Source of the DNA: Lytechinus pictus
Taxonomy: Eukaryota > Echinodermata > Echinoidea > Temnopleuroida > Toxopneustidae
Assembly: GCF_037042905.1 (NCBI RefSeq)
Contig: NC_087249.1
Coordinates: 14,689,901-14,753,900 of the forward strand
DNA: 64,000 nt
Direction: 5' to 3'
The position numbers were made by a program, and so were the translations under genes. This document shows positions 34,475 through 47,243 of the stretch, in pieces. The notes below the pieces were generated by a model. That model did not search any database and was not told the origin of the DNA. It saw only the letters and a program-made list of their open reading frames with translations. Each line of letters opens with the position of its first letter. Position 1 is the stretch's first letter.

Positions 34475-35697
34475 AGAAATTACAGCTCCCACACACATAA
34501 CATGCATAAGTTTAGTAGGGCCAACGACTCTGATGAGAAGTCAAACTAAATTGAAACCCCAAATTGCTTAAAATTCTATGTTATTGCATTATTTTTTCAA
34601 AAAGTGATATTACAACATATTCATGGATTTTTTTTTTTCATTTTCATGAACACATTAAAAAAAGTGGCCTTCGATTGCCCTTTTTCACGTGATTATGAAA
34701 TAAGATAAATCAACATGAATTTAAAGGCACCTATGACTGTCGGGGGAGGGGGCATTTTACGAAAAGTTCTCAGGGGCGCCAAAATTAGGTCGCCCCCCCC
34801 CCCAAGTTGCAAAATCCTGGATACGCGCTGTATAAAAGATTTGTTAACGGAATAAGGCGGAATTCCCTATACAAGCAAAAAACTTGTGACGGGATATGCC
34901 TGTAACACAAATAAAAAACGTGACAGGAAGAAGAGCTGGGAAAGGGCAGAAAAAAAGAAAGGCAAGGGAATGGATCGAGAGAGGGAGAGGGAAATGATAA
35001 TTACAAACAAATAATTTTTTGAATACTAACTATACTCTATAGTGATAGTGATTGATTATTGATTATTTTATTGAAATTTTGCAGTCATGTCACAGTCACA
35101 AGACTCACTCAAACGGACGAGATTCATTTCTCCCTTTAAAAACAGGTATTAAAAATTATTCTCATTGAATTTAATGAAAATGTAATCTTTGTCTAACACA
35201 TACATTTGAAACAGAAAAACATGAAAAACATAAAAATACATTTCTTTCCCTCCTCAGCCCCTCCCCCTTCTACTCTGCACCCGCAATCTGTATTGTTAAA
35301 TATAATTTGTAATTGTTTTCTGGGGTTGCCACAAAGTCAAGCTAAGGTTATAGTGGCAACCCCTGCAACCTTTTTAAATATGTGTTATAGAAAATACAAC
35401 CTTGTTCACATTATTTATTACTGTTAAATGTTATATTATGTATATTTTCTTTGTTACTTTGTATAATATATGAAAAGTTGCAGAAACAATAAATGAAAAT
35501 GAAATGGAAAATATCGTTACCAAACCCACCAATTACATGCCATTCGCAAGTACGTAATAAATTCATGAACTTGAATCGGTCTCAGATTGGTTTCGGGGGT
35601 GTGCTGAAGCACCCCTACGATTTTTCAAAGGGTACTGAGTGGGCCCAATGTTAGCACCCCCTGGAAAAATCTGGTTGACAAGGAAAACAAGGGTTAT
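34475..35697. other. Intergenic, repeat fragments
   Basis: A G-rich fragment at 34740-34835 (ggggcgccaaaattag, ggatacgcgctg) recalls the composite element. 35200-35510 ends aataaatgaaaatgaaatgg and may be the 3' end of another non-LTR retroposon. No gene seen. Confidence 0.35.
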
Positions 35698-35990
35698 CAG
35701 GGGCGGATCCAGCTTTTTATAAAGGGGGGGGGTTGGGGTGGTATGCGAGGGAGCGTAGCGACCGAGTCCAAGCGAGCGGTGCGAGCGTGGGGGGAGGGTG
35801 TGGGAGGGGGTGTCCCCCCTCCCACAGTATGGAAAATTTTTGAAAATCTGTGTGTGAAAATGGCGTTTTCTTGCATTACAAGTTTTAAAAAAAAGATAAG
35901 ATTTAAAAAAATGGTCCCCGGATTTTTTTTTTTTTGGGGGGGGGGTTGCAACCCCCCCAACCCCCCCTCTAGATCCGCTTCTGGTTATTC
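35698..35990. mobile_element. Short element with GGGGCGGATCCAG ends
   Basis: Left tcaggggcggatccagc; right inverse ctagatccgcttctggtt. Sub-terminal G run (left) and C/G runs (right). The ends match the right end of the 30396-34474 element, so both belong to one family. Confidence 0.6.
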
Positions 35991-36735
35991 AATTGCTCCC
36001 AAATAAGGGGGATTTGGAAGCAGCAACTTTCTTTTTTTTGCTTGTCAAAATTTGTCCTTACCAAAAATTTCCCCATCATCGTGGAGTGAAAGTGTTTGTT
36101 ATCTGTCATTTTTTTTCTGAACAAAACGGTTAACCCAGCACCTCATATTAAAAAAATCGTTCTCATGGCCCTTGATATGACTACATCACCAACTTAAATT
36201 TTAGTCTGAGGCGTAAACAAAATTATAAGTAGCATAGGCCTACTCATAAAACCAAAGGTTATAATGATATATCGTATACCTTTTATGATAAGCGTATGAT
36301 CATTAAGTAATTACGGTCTAGCCTAAATAGTCAACATGTATTTCAGTCTTGTTTTCTGAGCTTCATTATACACCATGTATTATATTGCTATGATTATAAA
36401 TGCATTTTCTTGATTTATGTTGTTAGATACTAGTATTGAAAAAAAGGGGGGAAGCACATGATGGCGCTATTGAATGCGGTGTTTGTGTATGATTTAGTGC
36501 GGAGTGTGAGAACCAGTCAGCAAGAAAAATACATCATTTTTGTAACATAATGTGAGATGGCATGCGATCTTTTTCATCCCCCCTCCCACACACATCAACA
36601 TGCAACCAGGTATACAGCATTTTCTTTTCTCTCAGAATAAAAATAATTTATTGATAAAACAAATATTTGTATATAAACTGCAAAAAGTTATCGACCACTA
36701 ATAGACTATTTCGAATTATGTTCCACCTTCATAGC
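35991..36735. other. Intergenic, no gene seen
   Basis: AT-rich sequence with one TAGGCCTA palindrome at 36235. Confidence 0.35.
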
Positions 36736-36885
36736 CAGATAGAGAGAGAGAGAGAGTGGAAGAGAGGGAGAGAGAGAGAGAGAAGAGAGAGAGAGAAGAG
36801 AGAGAGAGAAAGAGGGGGGAGGGAAGAGAGGGGGAGGAGGGAGAGAGGGGGAGGGGAATATGAAATGAGGGGGGGGGGGGCAATG
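36736..36885. repeat. GA microsatellite and purine tract
   Basis: (AG)n with GGGAG variants, ending in a run of ten G. Frames on either strand are low complexity only. Confidence 0.9.
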
Positions 36886-38740
36886 CGTCATTGAATGCAT
36901 GTAACATCTGTAATTGAAAAAAAAAACTGGTAAGTGGAAAGGAATTAGGTGCAACTGTTAGGGAGGGAGATCGTAAGGGGGGGGGGGGGCATCGGGGTTC
37001 TACTAATAGGATCGATAAGGTTATATATGCCTACAGGTTGCTCAAGTCCCTTTGCAGATATGTTACCCTAGTGTCGCACATGTTTTTTCATGAAATATTC
37101 CAATATAATTTTCAAGGGCATACCCATTTTCTCCTGTTTCGTCCCGGATGTTTTAGGGTTTGACAGTCTCAGCAGTCCATCCAATCACAAATATAAAAAA
37201 AATCATATCAGGGGGGGGGGGGGCGGAGATGTGAGATGTGGAGGTGAAGTGGAGAAAAGGAACATTTTCAAATCAAATTCATGACAGTGGTTAAGTCAGT
37301 CGATCATATTCCTTCAGGTTTACCTTTTTACATAATTTAATTCATCCAGAACAAGGTAGTACACAATATGAGTTTCATATTACAAATAAGTTTGATGTAA
37401 AATATAGACTATTATTTACGATGTTAACTTGTGTATACAATTATGTATACTTTCAGATATTTCTTTTGATCAAGTCAAATGTATGATTTGATTTGATTTA
37501 TTTATTTTCACATTCCAATAACAAATGTATATACAAGTGTAATCATTTTTTCTTAGCATAACATAACAATAAGCAAATGACGTAATGAATAACATATGCA
37601 TACACACATTCTAACAATCTAATTGGAATATATTTATACCCGATAAGTTTCTTTTTTTATTATTGAGACAAATAGCAGAAAAATATATATATTTATCGAC
37701 AGAGCTTGAAATTGATAATGGCTTCATAAGAAAAGGGGAAGGAAAGCCAGACAAACAGTGCAATGATGAGACAACTATGAATATTTTATTTGTATTATGT
37801 TACTTGGATATATTTTACATGTATTATGTAATTCGAAAAAAATGCTATTGTATTGATGTGTTGAATAAAGTAAAAAAAATAACCACCTTGAATTTTTTTT
37901 TCGATAAGTAGGGCCTATTTGATTTCATATATAATTAGGCCTATTTACTCGCTTGGTGATTTCAAATTTACTGGAAAATAATACAACGACCATGATCAAG
38001 AAATGACAATCAGTCAACGACTCAACTACAGAGTCTAAAGTGAAACTGGTAATCTCTTCTGGGTATTTATCAATGTTGAAAGAAATAAATGAATGGGGGA
38101 GGGTGGGGTACCTTTCATTCATGGTTTCTTATACACGCCCCTCTCCCCTACGCCCCCCCCTTCTCCCTCTCTCTATTCCTAATTATACGCCATGATGGTT
38201 AAGGGCTTTATCAGAATTTATGTTTCTGCATTTGCCCTTTAGTTTAAACAGCTCAGTGACCAGTAGCCCCATTGTTTGGGAGACAATAATATTTGGTTGT
38301 GATAGTTATTATTATTGTTAGCATATCATTATCATTTCAAATTAAAAATTATCATTTTTAAAGGCGTAGCAGTAGTAGAGGTGGTGGTGTTTACTACTAC
38401 TACTATAGAAGATAAAAATGATTTCATGAATTTGGATAATGGAGACCAGGGAAAGCATAAATAGAGAAATAATCTTACTATTTCATTTCCCTTCTCAAAA
38501 TCTGTATCTTTCTGCCTATTGCTAGCTCGAAATGAAATATTCAGGGGGGGGGGGGTGTACAACCACCCGAAAAGGTTATGTTTATCTGTAAGCGGCATTG
38601 ATCAAGCTTACTCGACGAGATTAAAGAATGTCCCAATGTTTTCCTGAATAAATTTTATTGATATAATAAACCTCGGAATATGATTGCACAATAATCGCCA
38701 AAGTTCAAAGAGCAGCATTGTATTGTTTGAAAGGCTAAAA
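36886..38740. other. Intergenic, AT-rich, no gene seen
   Basis: G runs near 36980, 37211 and 38545. At 37485 the repeat tttgatttgatttatttatttt looks like the inverted tail of a retroposon (minus strand). No exon supported. Confidence 0.35.
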
Positions 38741-38754
38741 ATGAGTAATGTTTT

Positions 38755-38890
38755 GCCGGCGAGGCAGTGTGGATACATCGCTCTTTACTCGAGACTTGGT
38801 CTCTCGTCGGTTCTTGCCGGGATTGGCGGGTTGTGGGTTCGAATCCCACCACATGCTCCTCACGCGCTATCCGGCATTTTTTTTTCTTCA
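38755..38890 (+). repeat. tRNA-related SINE fragment
   Basis: B box GGTTCGAATCC at 38836-38846 inside tgggttcgaatcccacc, preceded by a degenerate A-box-like region and followed by a T run. A cloverleaf cannot be folded convincingly. Confidence 0.5.
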
Positions 38891-39003
38891 GTTAGTGTCA
38901 ACATGGATTTGAAGGCTAATCTCGCCGAAGCTTGACCTGCTCCATCCCAGTGTTTTTTATTTGCTATATAATAGGCCTACACTAATAAAATTACATTACG
39001 GAG

Positions 39004-39322
39004 CCAGGGGCCGATTGCACGAAAGGGTCTTTCCAAGGACCGTCTTTCGCGTCGCCCATCTTTTATGATGCGCTATAAGCGGGGTGTTTCTGAAATTTAT
39101 GATAACCAAATACAATTCGTAGGCTTGCTTTTAAATCAAATTTTATACAATTTTGTGAGATATCACATCATTTTATAAACAAATATTTTGTTTATTTTAA
39201 CGGACGAATAAAATATGTTTGCAGATGATTTATTTGAAATGCGTTTCTCATGGCACATCATAAAAAATGGGCGACACGAAAGACGGTCCTTGCAAAGACC
39301 CTTACGTGCAATCGGCCCCTGG
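39004..39322. mobile_element. Fold-back element with 70-bp arms
   Basis: Left ccaggggccgattgcacg and onward through gacggtc-type sequence to tttatgatg; right arm is its inverse (39253-39322) with only about six differences. The loop is about 180 bp. Ends resemble 27656 and 45001. Confidence 0.82.
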
Positions 39323-39412
39323 TGCTCTATTTCCATGCGGAAACGACTAAGATACGGGTGTCTAACGAAGAACACTCAGTTATTCTTACTAAGTACTTGT
39401 AACCCCAACAAA

Positions 39413-39629
39413 CCAGTGGCGTACGCAGGGAGGGGGGGGGGGTTCAGGTATTCAACTCCCCCTTAAATTTGTATTGATACCCAACCACCCCTAAAAATGT
39501 TGAAGAACTTTTTTTTGCTTGTCCATTTTTTGGGGGTACGAAACGACCTAAAATTTGTGGTGAAGACCCTTTTTTGGGGTTGTCAACATTTTTTTTCAGC
39601 TTGAACCCCCCCCCTTCAAATATGCCACT
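39413..39629. repeat. G/C-run element with GTGGCGTACG ends
   Basis: Left agtggcgtacgcaggg with a ten-G run; right c-run then tatgccact. Internal ttttttgcttgtcc units as at 11780-11930. Confidence 0.55.
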
Positions 39630-40439
39630 TCAAAAACTATTTATTTTTGGAAAACTTATAAGCTGATCTACACAAATATTTGCTTGATGGCATGTTTGCT
39701 TGCTTCAAGAATAAGCAAAATATGGTCATTCAAAGTCATGACTGTGAAAATCATGATTTTTCAATAAATAAAGTTCCTATGGTTATAATTCCATAACAAA
39801 GGGGTGATTTATATTTTGGATTGATTATTTTAATTCTCTGACTTCTGTGTAATGAATTAATGATGGATTTAATAACTATTCATAGTAGTATTTTAGAAAT
39901 CATGGTTTTAACAAGAATTTTATACACTTCTCTACACTTCCTTAAATTTTCACGAAAATCCAATGATTACAGCTGAAGTTATTACATTTTCCATGTTTAC
40001 ATGGGATTCTGAAAAAACAACATAATTTTGGGCAATTTAATGATAATTGCTATCATTATACTAATTATAATGCACATTTGTAAAGTCCAATGTGTTTTAC
40101 ATTATTACAACTCTTTGGGCCGTTTTCGATTTTTTGATGATAGTGACGTTTTGATCCCCTCTTATTAAAAAAAGAGGTAGAATATTGAAATAAAACAAGT
40201 TGCATGATGATTTACACACATGAAACTAGCTAAGGAGACAACAAATAAAAGTCATTAATTTATAGGGCTCCTGGCACCTCAAATTGAGAGCTGATTTGCT
40301 TATTCATTGTTTAAAACCTAATAGTAAATCAGAAATATTTGAGTAAAATTTACTAATCTCCAACCAGCCTTCACTCACCAATTAGATTAAGTTACCTCTT
40401 AAGTCAAGTGACTAAAGTGATCTAGAAAATAATTGAGTA
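39630..40439. other. Intergenic, AT-rich, no gene seen
   Basis: Low-GC sequence without structure I can name. Confidence 0.35.
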
Positions 40440-41065
40440 GACAGCCCCTAAAAAAAACCCCACCATTTGTTATGTTCATGATTTCAAAAAGTGTTTAGTG
40501 TCTCGTTTTCAGGTCTTAATATAATTTATTTCAGCTCGTGCTTCGATCGCTCTCGCATTATTTAATTAGTGAGATATAGCCTACGTATATCACTTTCATC
40601 AAATCATTCAAAACAGTTGTTAAAATGTCCCTTTTCAGTTCAGTATACACAAAATTTCCACTTGTACCTCTGTTCCTGATTATAAAAAAAGTGCTAATCA
40701 AGAATATCGTATGGTTCAAATCTTAATCTCCCAAAACTTCGGAACGTGCTTCGCGCTCGCAATATCTTTCTTCACTTATTTGCATAGCATCTTCTTCATA
40801 TCAAAGTCGGGTTTAAATGTTGCTTTTATCCCCCAAAGCCCCCAAATTTTAAAATGTCGGATTTTTATAAAGGTTAATGACATAATTATAGGCCCATGTA
40901 TCATCTTCGTATCAAACTTACAGTGGTTAAAACGGAATTCCTTTTCAGGTCAGAACACGAAAACGATTTCAGCACCCGCTTAGTCCTTAGAAAGTCCCGT
41001 TTTCAGACCCAAAATAGGCCTACATGAAATACCCAAAAATTTCAGCGCTTCGCGCTTGCATCATT
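40440..41065. repeat. Degenerate copies of the 31-kb tandem unit
   Basis: gttcatgatttcaaaaagtg, cagctcgtgcttcgatcgct, gtgcttcgcgctcgca and gcgcttcgcgcttgcatca recur at irregular spacing. Much older than the 31-32 kb array. Confidence 0.6.
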
Positions 41066-42220
41066 AATTTCAGTCTGAAATAACCAATCCGATATTGTCA
41101 GTGTATAATCTCGTAATGCCTGCACATACGAAAACTTCAATGTTTGGGGTTATACTTTACACAAAACTAAAAAAAAATGTAGCTTTTTAGCTTTTTGAGT
41201 AGCCAATCGGGCAAAGTTAAGTATATAGGCCCCTACGTTGATTTTTTTTTCGGGTCCCTCTGTTGGACAATAATTTTGATCTACCCATGCATGCTCAGTA
41301 GGGTGATGCCCCCCCCCCCCGAAGTTAGAACATGCATGACTGAGTATTGCGATTTGATTGATGTTCATTTTCATGTTTTTGTATAGGTACATAGAAAGTG
41401 TGGGTAGTGTGTGAGAGAGGCAGATCCCCGGCGCCTTCTGAGATTGGTGTACAGATACGTAGTGTATATACTGCTCCATGCAGACTGCAAGTTGAAATTG
41501 ATAAGACGAAATTGGTATAATTTTATAGCCTAAACTAGTCAATTGATAATTTATAGACAAAATGATTTGTAGACGAATATGGTACTGGGATGAGATGAGA
41601 TCAAACGGAAAGTAGAGAAAAGCGATTTCTGTGGAACCGATTCTGATGACGCATGAGATGTGCTTGGATCGCATCATTGGCAGGTTGTACTACGTCATAA
41701 TCATAGTAAACAAGTTTTCAGTAAGAATCTCACCACCGGACCTGTAGCTCGAATGCTCACACTCACTTGGTACTACAGAAGTGGAACAACCTGTCGATCA
41801 CCATCACCGGTCACCATCAAAGTTGCGAACTTTTAAAGTCACGGCCTGAAACAGGACATTTCTTGTACTTAATGACCAGGGATGGTTTGACGTTATAAAG
41901 TGGCATAAGTATATATTTACAGCAACGTCCTCAACATAATTTGAATTGAAAACAAACAAGTTTTCAGCGAACTGGATTGATACTCCGAACGTATATACTA
42001 TACATACACGCCCCCTGACCCCTTGACTTTCGGGGAAGAGCGAGCTCGGTCACCGACCAACGCGGAGAGCGCGGGTTTCCTCACATTTGCACTGGAGTGC
42101 GGTCATATTTATTTTGTTGGTGATGGGATACGCAAGTGGTAGTTTTGCTGCTGGCTTTCCAACTGAATTTATGGAATCTATGCTCTTCTCGCGTTTTGAT
42201 TTCCGCCTGACGGACTAACA
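41066..42220. other. Upstream region of the mucin-like gene
   Basis: Contains the presumed promoter and 5' untranslated sequence. GC rises at 42003-42100 just upstream of the signal-peptide exon. A TATA-like ttataaag lies at 41894 but its use is unproven. A C run is at 41311. Confidence 0.35.
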
Positions 42221-42278
42221 ATGGAATCTCGTGTATGGATTTGTTTATTTTGTCTGACTTTGGTTTCGACAGTGCCAA
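42221..42278 (+). CDS. Signal-peptide exon of the mucin-like gene
   Basis: ATG at 42221 (context acaatgg) followed by a hydrophobic core and donor gtaagt, phase 1. The leftover A joins GA of the 47766 exon to give Arg and an uninterrupted frame. The upstream GC-rich stretch fits a 5' untranslated exon. Confidence 0.7.
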
Positions 42279-45200
42279 GTAAGTTTTGATAATTATTTAG
42301 TATAACTTGTTATCAATCATATTTTTGTATAAAAAGTGTTGTATCCAAAGTATGGTTTGATTTATATGTTTACTTTTTGAAAATACAGTAATAGATGAAG
42401 AGGTGTAGTGACTTTGGGATCATGAATGTAAATAAAGATTCAAAATCATGAAAATGAAGAATTATTATTGCAGGAGAAGGGACGCACCATTAATTATCCG
42501 GGGGGGGGGGGGGCTGGAAGTTTTTCCCCAAAAAAACTTGACTTGCTATAATTATGAGCAAAAAAAAACTTGACTCATGCACCATCAGAGTAAAAAAAAG
42601 GAAAAAAATTGTCCACTGACAAATCCTCTGAAAGGGGCAAAAAAAAACTTGTTTCAATGGACTAAAGAAAAAAAAAATGCATCAACCCAAACTTCCAGCC
42701 CCCCCCCCCACTCGGTATCTATTAGTGTGTCCCTACGTAAGCTTGTTGCATCACTTTGAATGTGACTGTTTTCTTTGCTTTGCAATTAGGCCCAGCTAGG
42801 CCTATAGGTATTAATAGCAATGCATTATATTTTAGTCTTTATGAAATTTGTCTGTTTGATGATGTATTACTTCTGGCTTGGTCTTGAGGTTAGTATGTAG
42901 TCTGTAAGCACAAACTCATATTTGCGATAGCTCAGTTGGTAGAGCGGGGATTCGTATTTCGGTGACCCGGGTTCGATTCCCACTTGGTGCGCTAGTGCCC
43001 TTTGGTAAGGCATTAATCCTCATTACCAGGTCCTTCGGAGAGGACCTTCAGCCATCGGTCCTCTGGTTGCTTGCTTACAAGCATTCATGCTTTCTTAGCA
43101 AATGGGTAAAAAAATCCCCACCAATCAATCAATGTTGATACTTCCACCAATAACAGGTCTAGACTAGAGTGAAGACTAGACTCCAGAGACAGTCTGTCCT
43201 TGGTAGAGCCAGCCACAGTACATTATAGTGAATCTAGTCTCACTACTTCAGACTCTGCATTATGCACTATGCGAATGGTGAAAACCAAGGGTCTGTGCCT
43301 GCAGACTAGTTAATTGTGAATTGCAGAATTTATCCATAACTTGGGAGTGTTTCATGAAAGTCCTTGTCAGACGTTTTATCCGACAAGTCCCACTTTATCC
43401 AACAGTTACCATAGTAACAGTGCTTCTCAGCCAATCAAAATCTAGGAAAGTTGTTAATCATTGTTAGATATGACAATTTGTCAGACAAAAATGTTGTTGA
43501 AACGCTCCCCAGAACTAGCTATCTGCATTTATCTGGAAATATTTAAGAAAAATGAAAGGACAAAAACGTTTTGAAAGAATGATACAAGGATGGAGAAGAA
43601 TAAGACAAAGTGACAAAGAGGAGGAATGGAAAATAAGAGAGGGAGAGCTGGGAGAGAGAGAGAGATAGAGAAAAGGAGAGGGGTGGGGCGGGGTAGGGTT
43701 TGGGTAAAGACAGTTGAGTAAAACTTTAGTTGTTCATAAAACTTAGAAAATGTTTTAAGTTTTTAGTTGCACCCTTTAGCTTGTGATTTATGATTTGCCT
43801 ATTTATCATTTTAACTCACTTTTTTTTCAGCAGAAAAGACACAACCACACTTGTCAATTTCAATGTAAATAAGATCTATTTTGCAGCCATTCATTCCAGA
43901 AGAAAGTGGCATTATTAAGCCAAGGGCTAAATGGGGGGAAAACAAAAAAAATAGAAATTCTCAGTTTTACTTTTACAAGTTTCTTTTCTACATTCCCATC
44001 ATTCTATTTATACTTCTCTCTTCCCCCACCTTTTCCCCTCTCCCATCCTCTTCTCCCATTTCTCCCCTCTTTCCTCCCTTTACCTCCCCCTATCATTTTC
44101 CTTTCCTCCCACTCTTCCCCTTTCCTTTCTAATCTTATCCCTTCTTGTCTCTCCCTTTCCTTTCATTCCCTACCATCTGCCCCTCTCTCTCTCTTTCTCA
44201 TTCCTGTTTTATTTTCCCTCTCTTTACTCCCTTGTCCCCTTTCAACTCTGTATTTTCCCTTTCTGTTTTTCTTCCTGCTAATGTTATCTCAGTTATGATA
44301 ATGATGATGATGATGATTATTATTATCACCATTATTATTATTATTATTATGATTATGATTATTATTATTTGTATCATGTAAAACAATATCAGGGGGGGGG
44401 GTGACGATGTAATTACGAGGTCATGAAAAGGAACTTTATTATGAGTAATTGGGGAAATGCCAGGTTAGAGGAAGTAAAGTGGTCTATTTGATCCCTTTTT
44501 TTACAAACCCAACCACTTTATCATAGAGGTCTGGTTTGTGGGTATCCTTGACCAATATATTCCAAACAGAATAAACCAATACCTAATTGGCGAAACAAAT
44601 GACATTGCTATCAGAATATTAGGCATGGGCATCATCACATGACCATCCCTGTATGTTAAAACAACTGAATGTAAATTATATATTTAAAACATGATAATAT
44701 TTATTTCTTGTTACTATATTATGCATATATAATATCACACATCATTCAACTATGAACTTCCAAATTAGCGAGTCGTCACTTGGATATGATTACCCTTTCT
44801 TTAGCCCAGCAAGGATTTTACAAAGCAAAAGGACTGATCTAAAGAATGCCATATATAGGCCTATTTTTATGAATATCATTGTTTTTGTTCATTTTCCTAG
44901 AGTTTGTTGAAATGTGAATAGGATAATGGTACATTACTTTTCAAGCAGGCCTGTTTTGTTATATTAATTCATTATTTTCATACTCGAGTACCCCTTTAAC
45001 CAGGGGCCCGTTGCATAAACCCTTTTACCTGAGAAAACTCAGGTTGTTTTTACCAGAGTTTTTGCCCTGTGTTAAAGTCAATGGCAGAAATCAGACTAAC
45101 CTTAGTTTTCAGTGTTTACCAGAGTTTTCTCAGGTAAAAAGTTTTATGCAACGGGCCCCAGAAGTAACATTTTCTATCCCAGTATCCACTTTGGTCTACT

Positions 45201-45392
45201 AAAATTCTCATAAAGGTGTAACTCCATCATGGCTAAGTCTAGACTCACTTGGTCTAAATTAGCATTTGGTACAACTATTACTTGGTCTACTTGGACTGGA
45301 TGTCATTTCTGCCCAGTTGGTCTTATTTCCACTTTTTCTACTTAATATTTTTACGATGTTAAATGAAAGTATGGTGCATAAACATATCTTTG

Positions 45393-45429
<37 letters not shown>

Positions 45430-47211
45430 GTATATGTATATTTGATCATATGTGTTTATAGATTAAGTGTTGTTAGAACAATTGGATATTAGACAAAGTT
45501 CTACTAAAATGGGCTATGTGGCAATTAGACAAAACAGTAGATGCATCAATTGGTTTTTAGATGAACTAGGATTAGAGTGATAATGTGGCAGGCACTCTAC
45601 CTCTGAGCTAACATGCCAAGACCAAACAGATAATAGACAAAGTGGTTGTATATAGACCAAGTGCCAATTTACAATATGTATTTATAAACATAAATAACAG
45701 TAAAATATATGATTTATCAGATATTTAGATCAATGTGTTTTGCTTGTTTGACTCACCAAGCAAGCAAAGACGAATCAATTGTCTTCATTGATATCTTAGA
45801 AGTGGGAGTGATATTATGTAGCTGTGGTGATGATTCACAGTTTGTCTGTTCTCAAATACTGTAATCCAATATATCTTGAGCAGATAGTCTTCATCACGAA
45901 CCTACTAAAGTCAAGCGTGATAGTTTCTTGGCATCTATGTTCTAAATGAAATAATTACAGAACTCCTGTCTTAAACTATAAATAGTGTGTGGGCTGCCAG
46001 ATTAACCTATCCTGCAGGTTGCTGTGGACTTGCTATATATATATATGTCAAATAATTACAAGCGATAATGACGAATCTCTTCATGAATTTCAACATCATT
46101 ACAATCATGTTCTGGTTGAACAATTCGGATAATTTGATTATGATTCAAATACATAATTTTCATTATCAAATGATTAAAAAATTGAAAAAAATTCTTTCCA
46201 CCCCCCCCACCCCCCCAAGGACAGACCACCCTCTTCCCCTGCTGATTGGAATGACACAATTATTACTTTGTATTTCAGGGGAGTCTCTTGTAGTTATACA
46301 TTATATCCAACTATGAACCTGTACCTGAATGTTTGTCTTGATATCAAGTTATTGAAATATTTTTGTCAGGAATAAAATGTGTTTTCCCACAATGCTGCAT
46401 GAGGTTGAAGGGGTATTCCATACTGAAATTTTTATTTTCTCATAAAAAGATGTTTAAATCTAATATAGCAAAAAACTACAAATGCTGTCAGATAAAAAAT
46501 ACAAAAGTTATTGCATTTCAATATATTTCAGTAGTTTGGTGAAATAGTGCATGTTGTTAAAAGAGAGTCACACTGCATTTTTTAAAACTCTGGATCGGTG
46601 TTACTTTCACAGATTTTAGTTCTGTAGCCTGTAGGCCTACCTATTAGTGTTCTCCCATTTGAACCAAATTATCATTGTTTTACTAGTTTAATATTCAGAT
46701 CAGTCACGATTCAATTTAAGATGTGAGTAGCCTATTCTCCTACCACTCCGCTCCTTTTCTGATCCATTGTAAATTTTAGCCAAGGCAATTCCCAACTCGA
46801 ATTCTTCAAACTTGCAAAGCCCTGATGTGAATTCCATTATTTGTTTGACATTGACTTCTTCCCCTAAGGGAGGAGACTGACTGAGGATCTGCAAACAACA
46901 AATCGGAATAGGGGTCAAACCCATGGAGATATGTCAGACCCAAACATTAGGCAAAATCTATTCTGACTAGAACTAAATTTTATCTTTAACTAGGGTGTTT
47001 CACAAAAAGTAAAGTCTGACTAAAAGTCATGCTTAAGTGGCAACGTGGACATCACTAACATGGATATCTCATTGATTAATGTGTGGAAGAGTACACGTAC
47101 ATCCCATGAGCACGATTAGACCATTGCTGTGATTTGTTATATACCAGATGCAACTGGGAATTTAAAAGTGATTTTGAGCCAGGATAAATGTTTGTGAAAC
47201 TTCCCCCCCCC

Positions 47212-47243
<32 letters not shown>

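Noticed and set aside
35743-36006. 87-residue open frames on both strands
   Set aside because: Inside the GGGGCGGATCCAG element; composition follows its G and C runs.
38655-38852. Minus-strand open frame beginning MVGFEPTT
   Set aside because: A common artefact of reading the inverse of a tRNA B box (GGTTCGAATCCCACC); belongs to a SINE.
42923-42994. Functional tRNA gene on the plus strand
   Set aside because: A and B boxes are good, but the 3' side runs into a SINE body and the acceptor strands do not pair.
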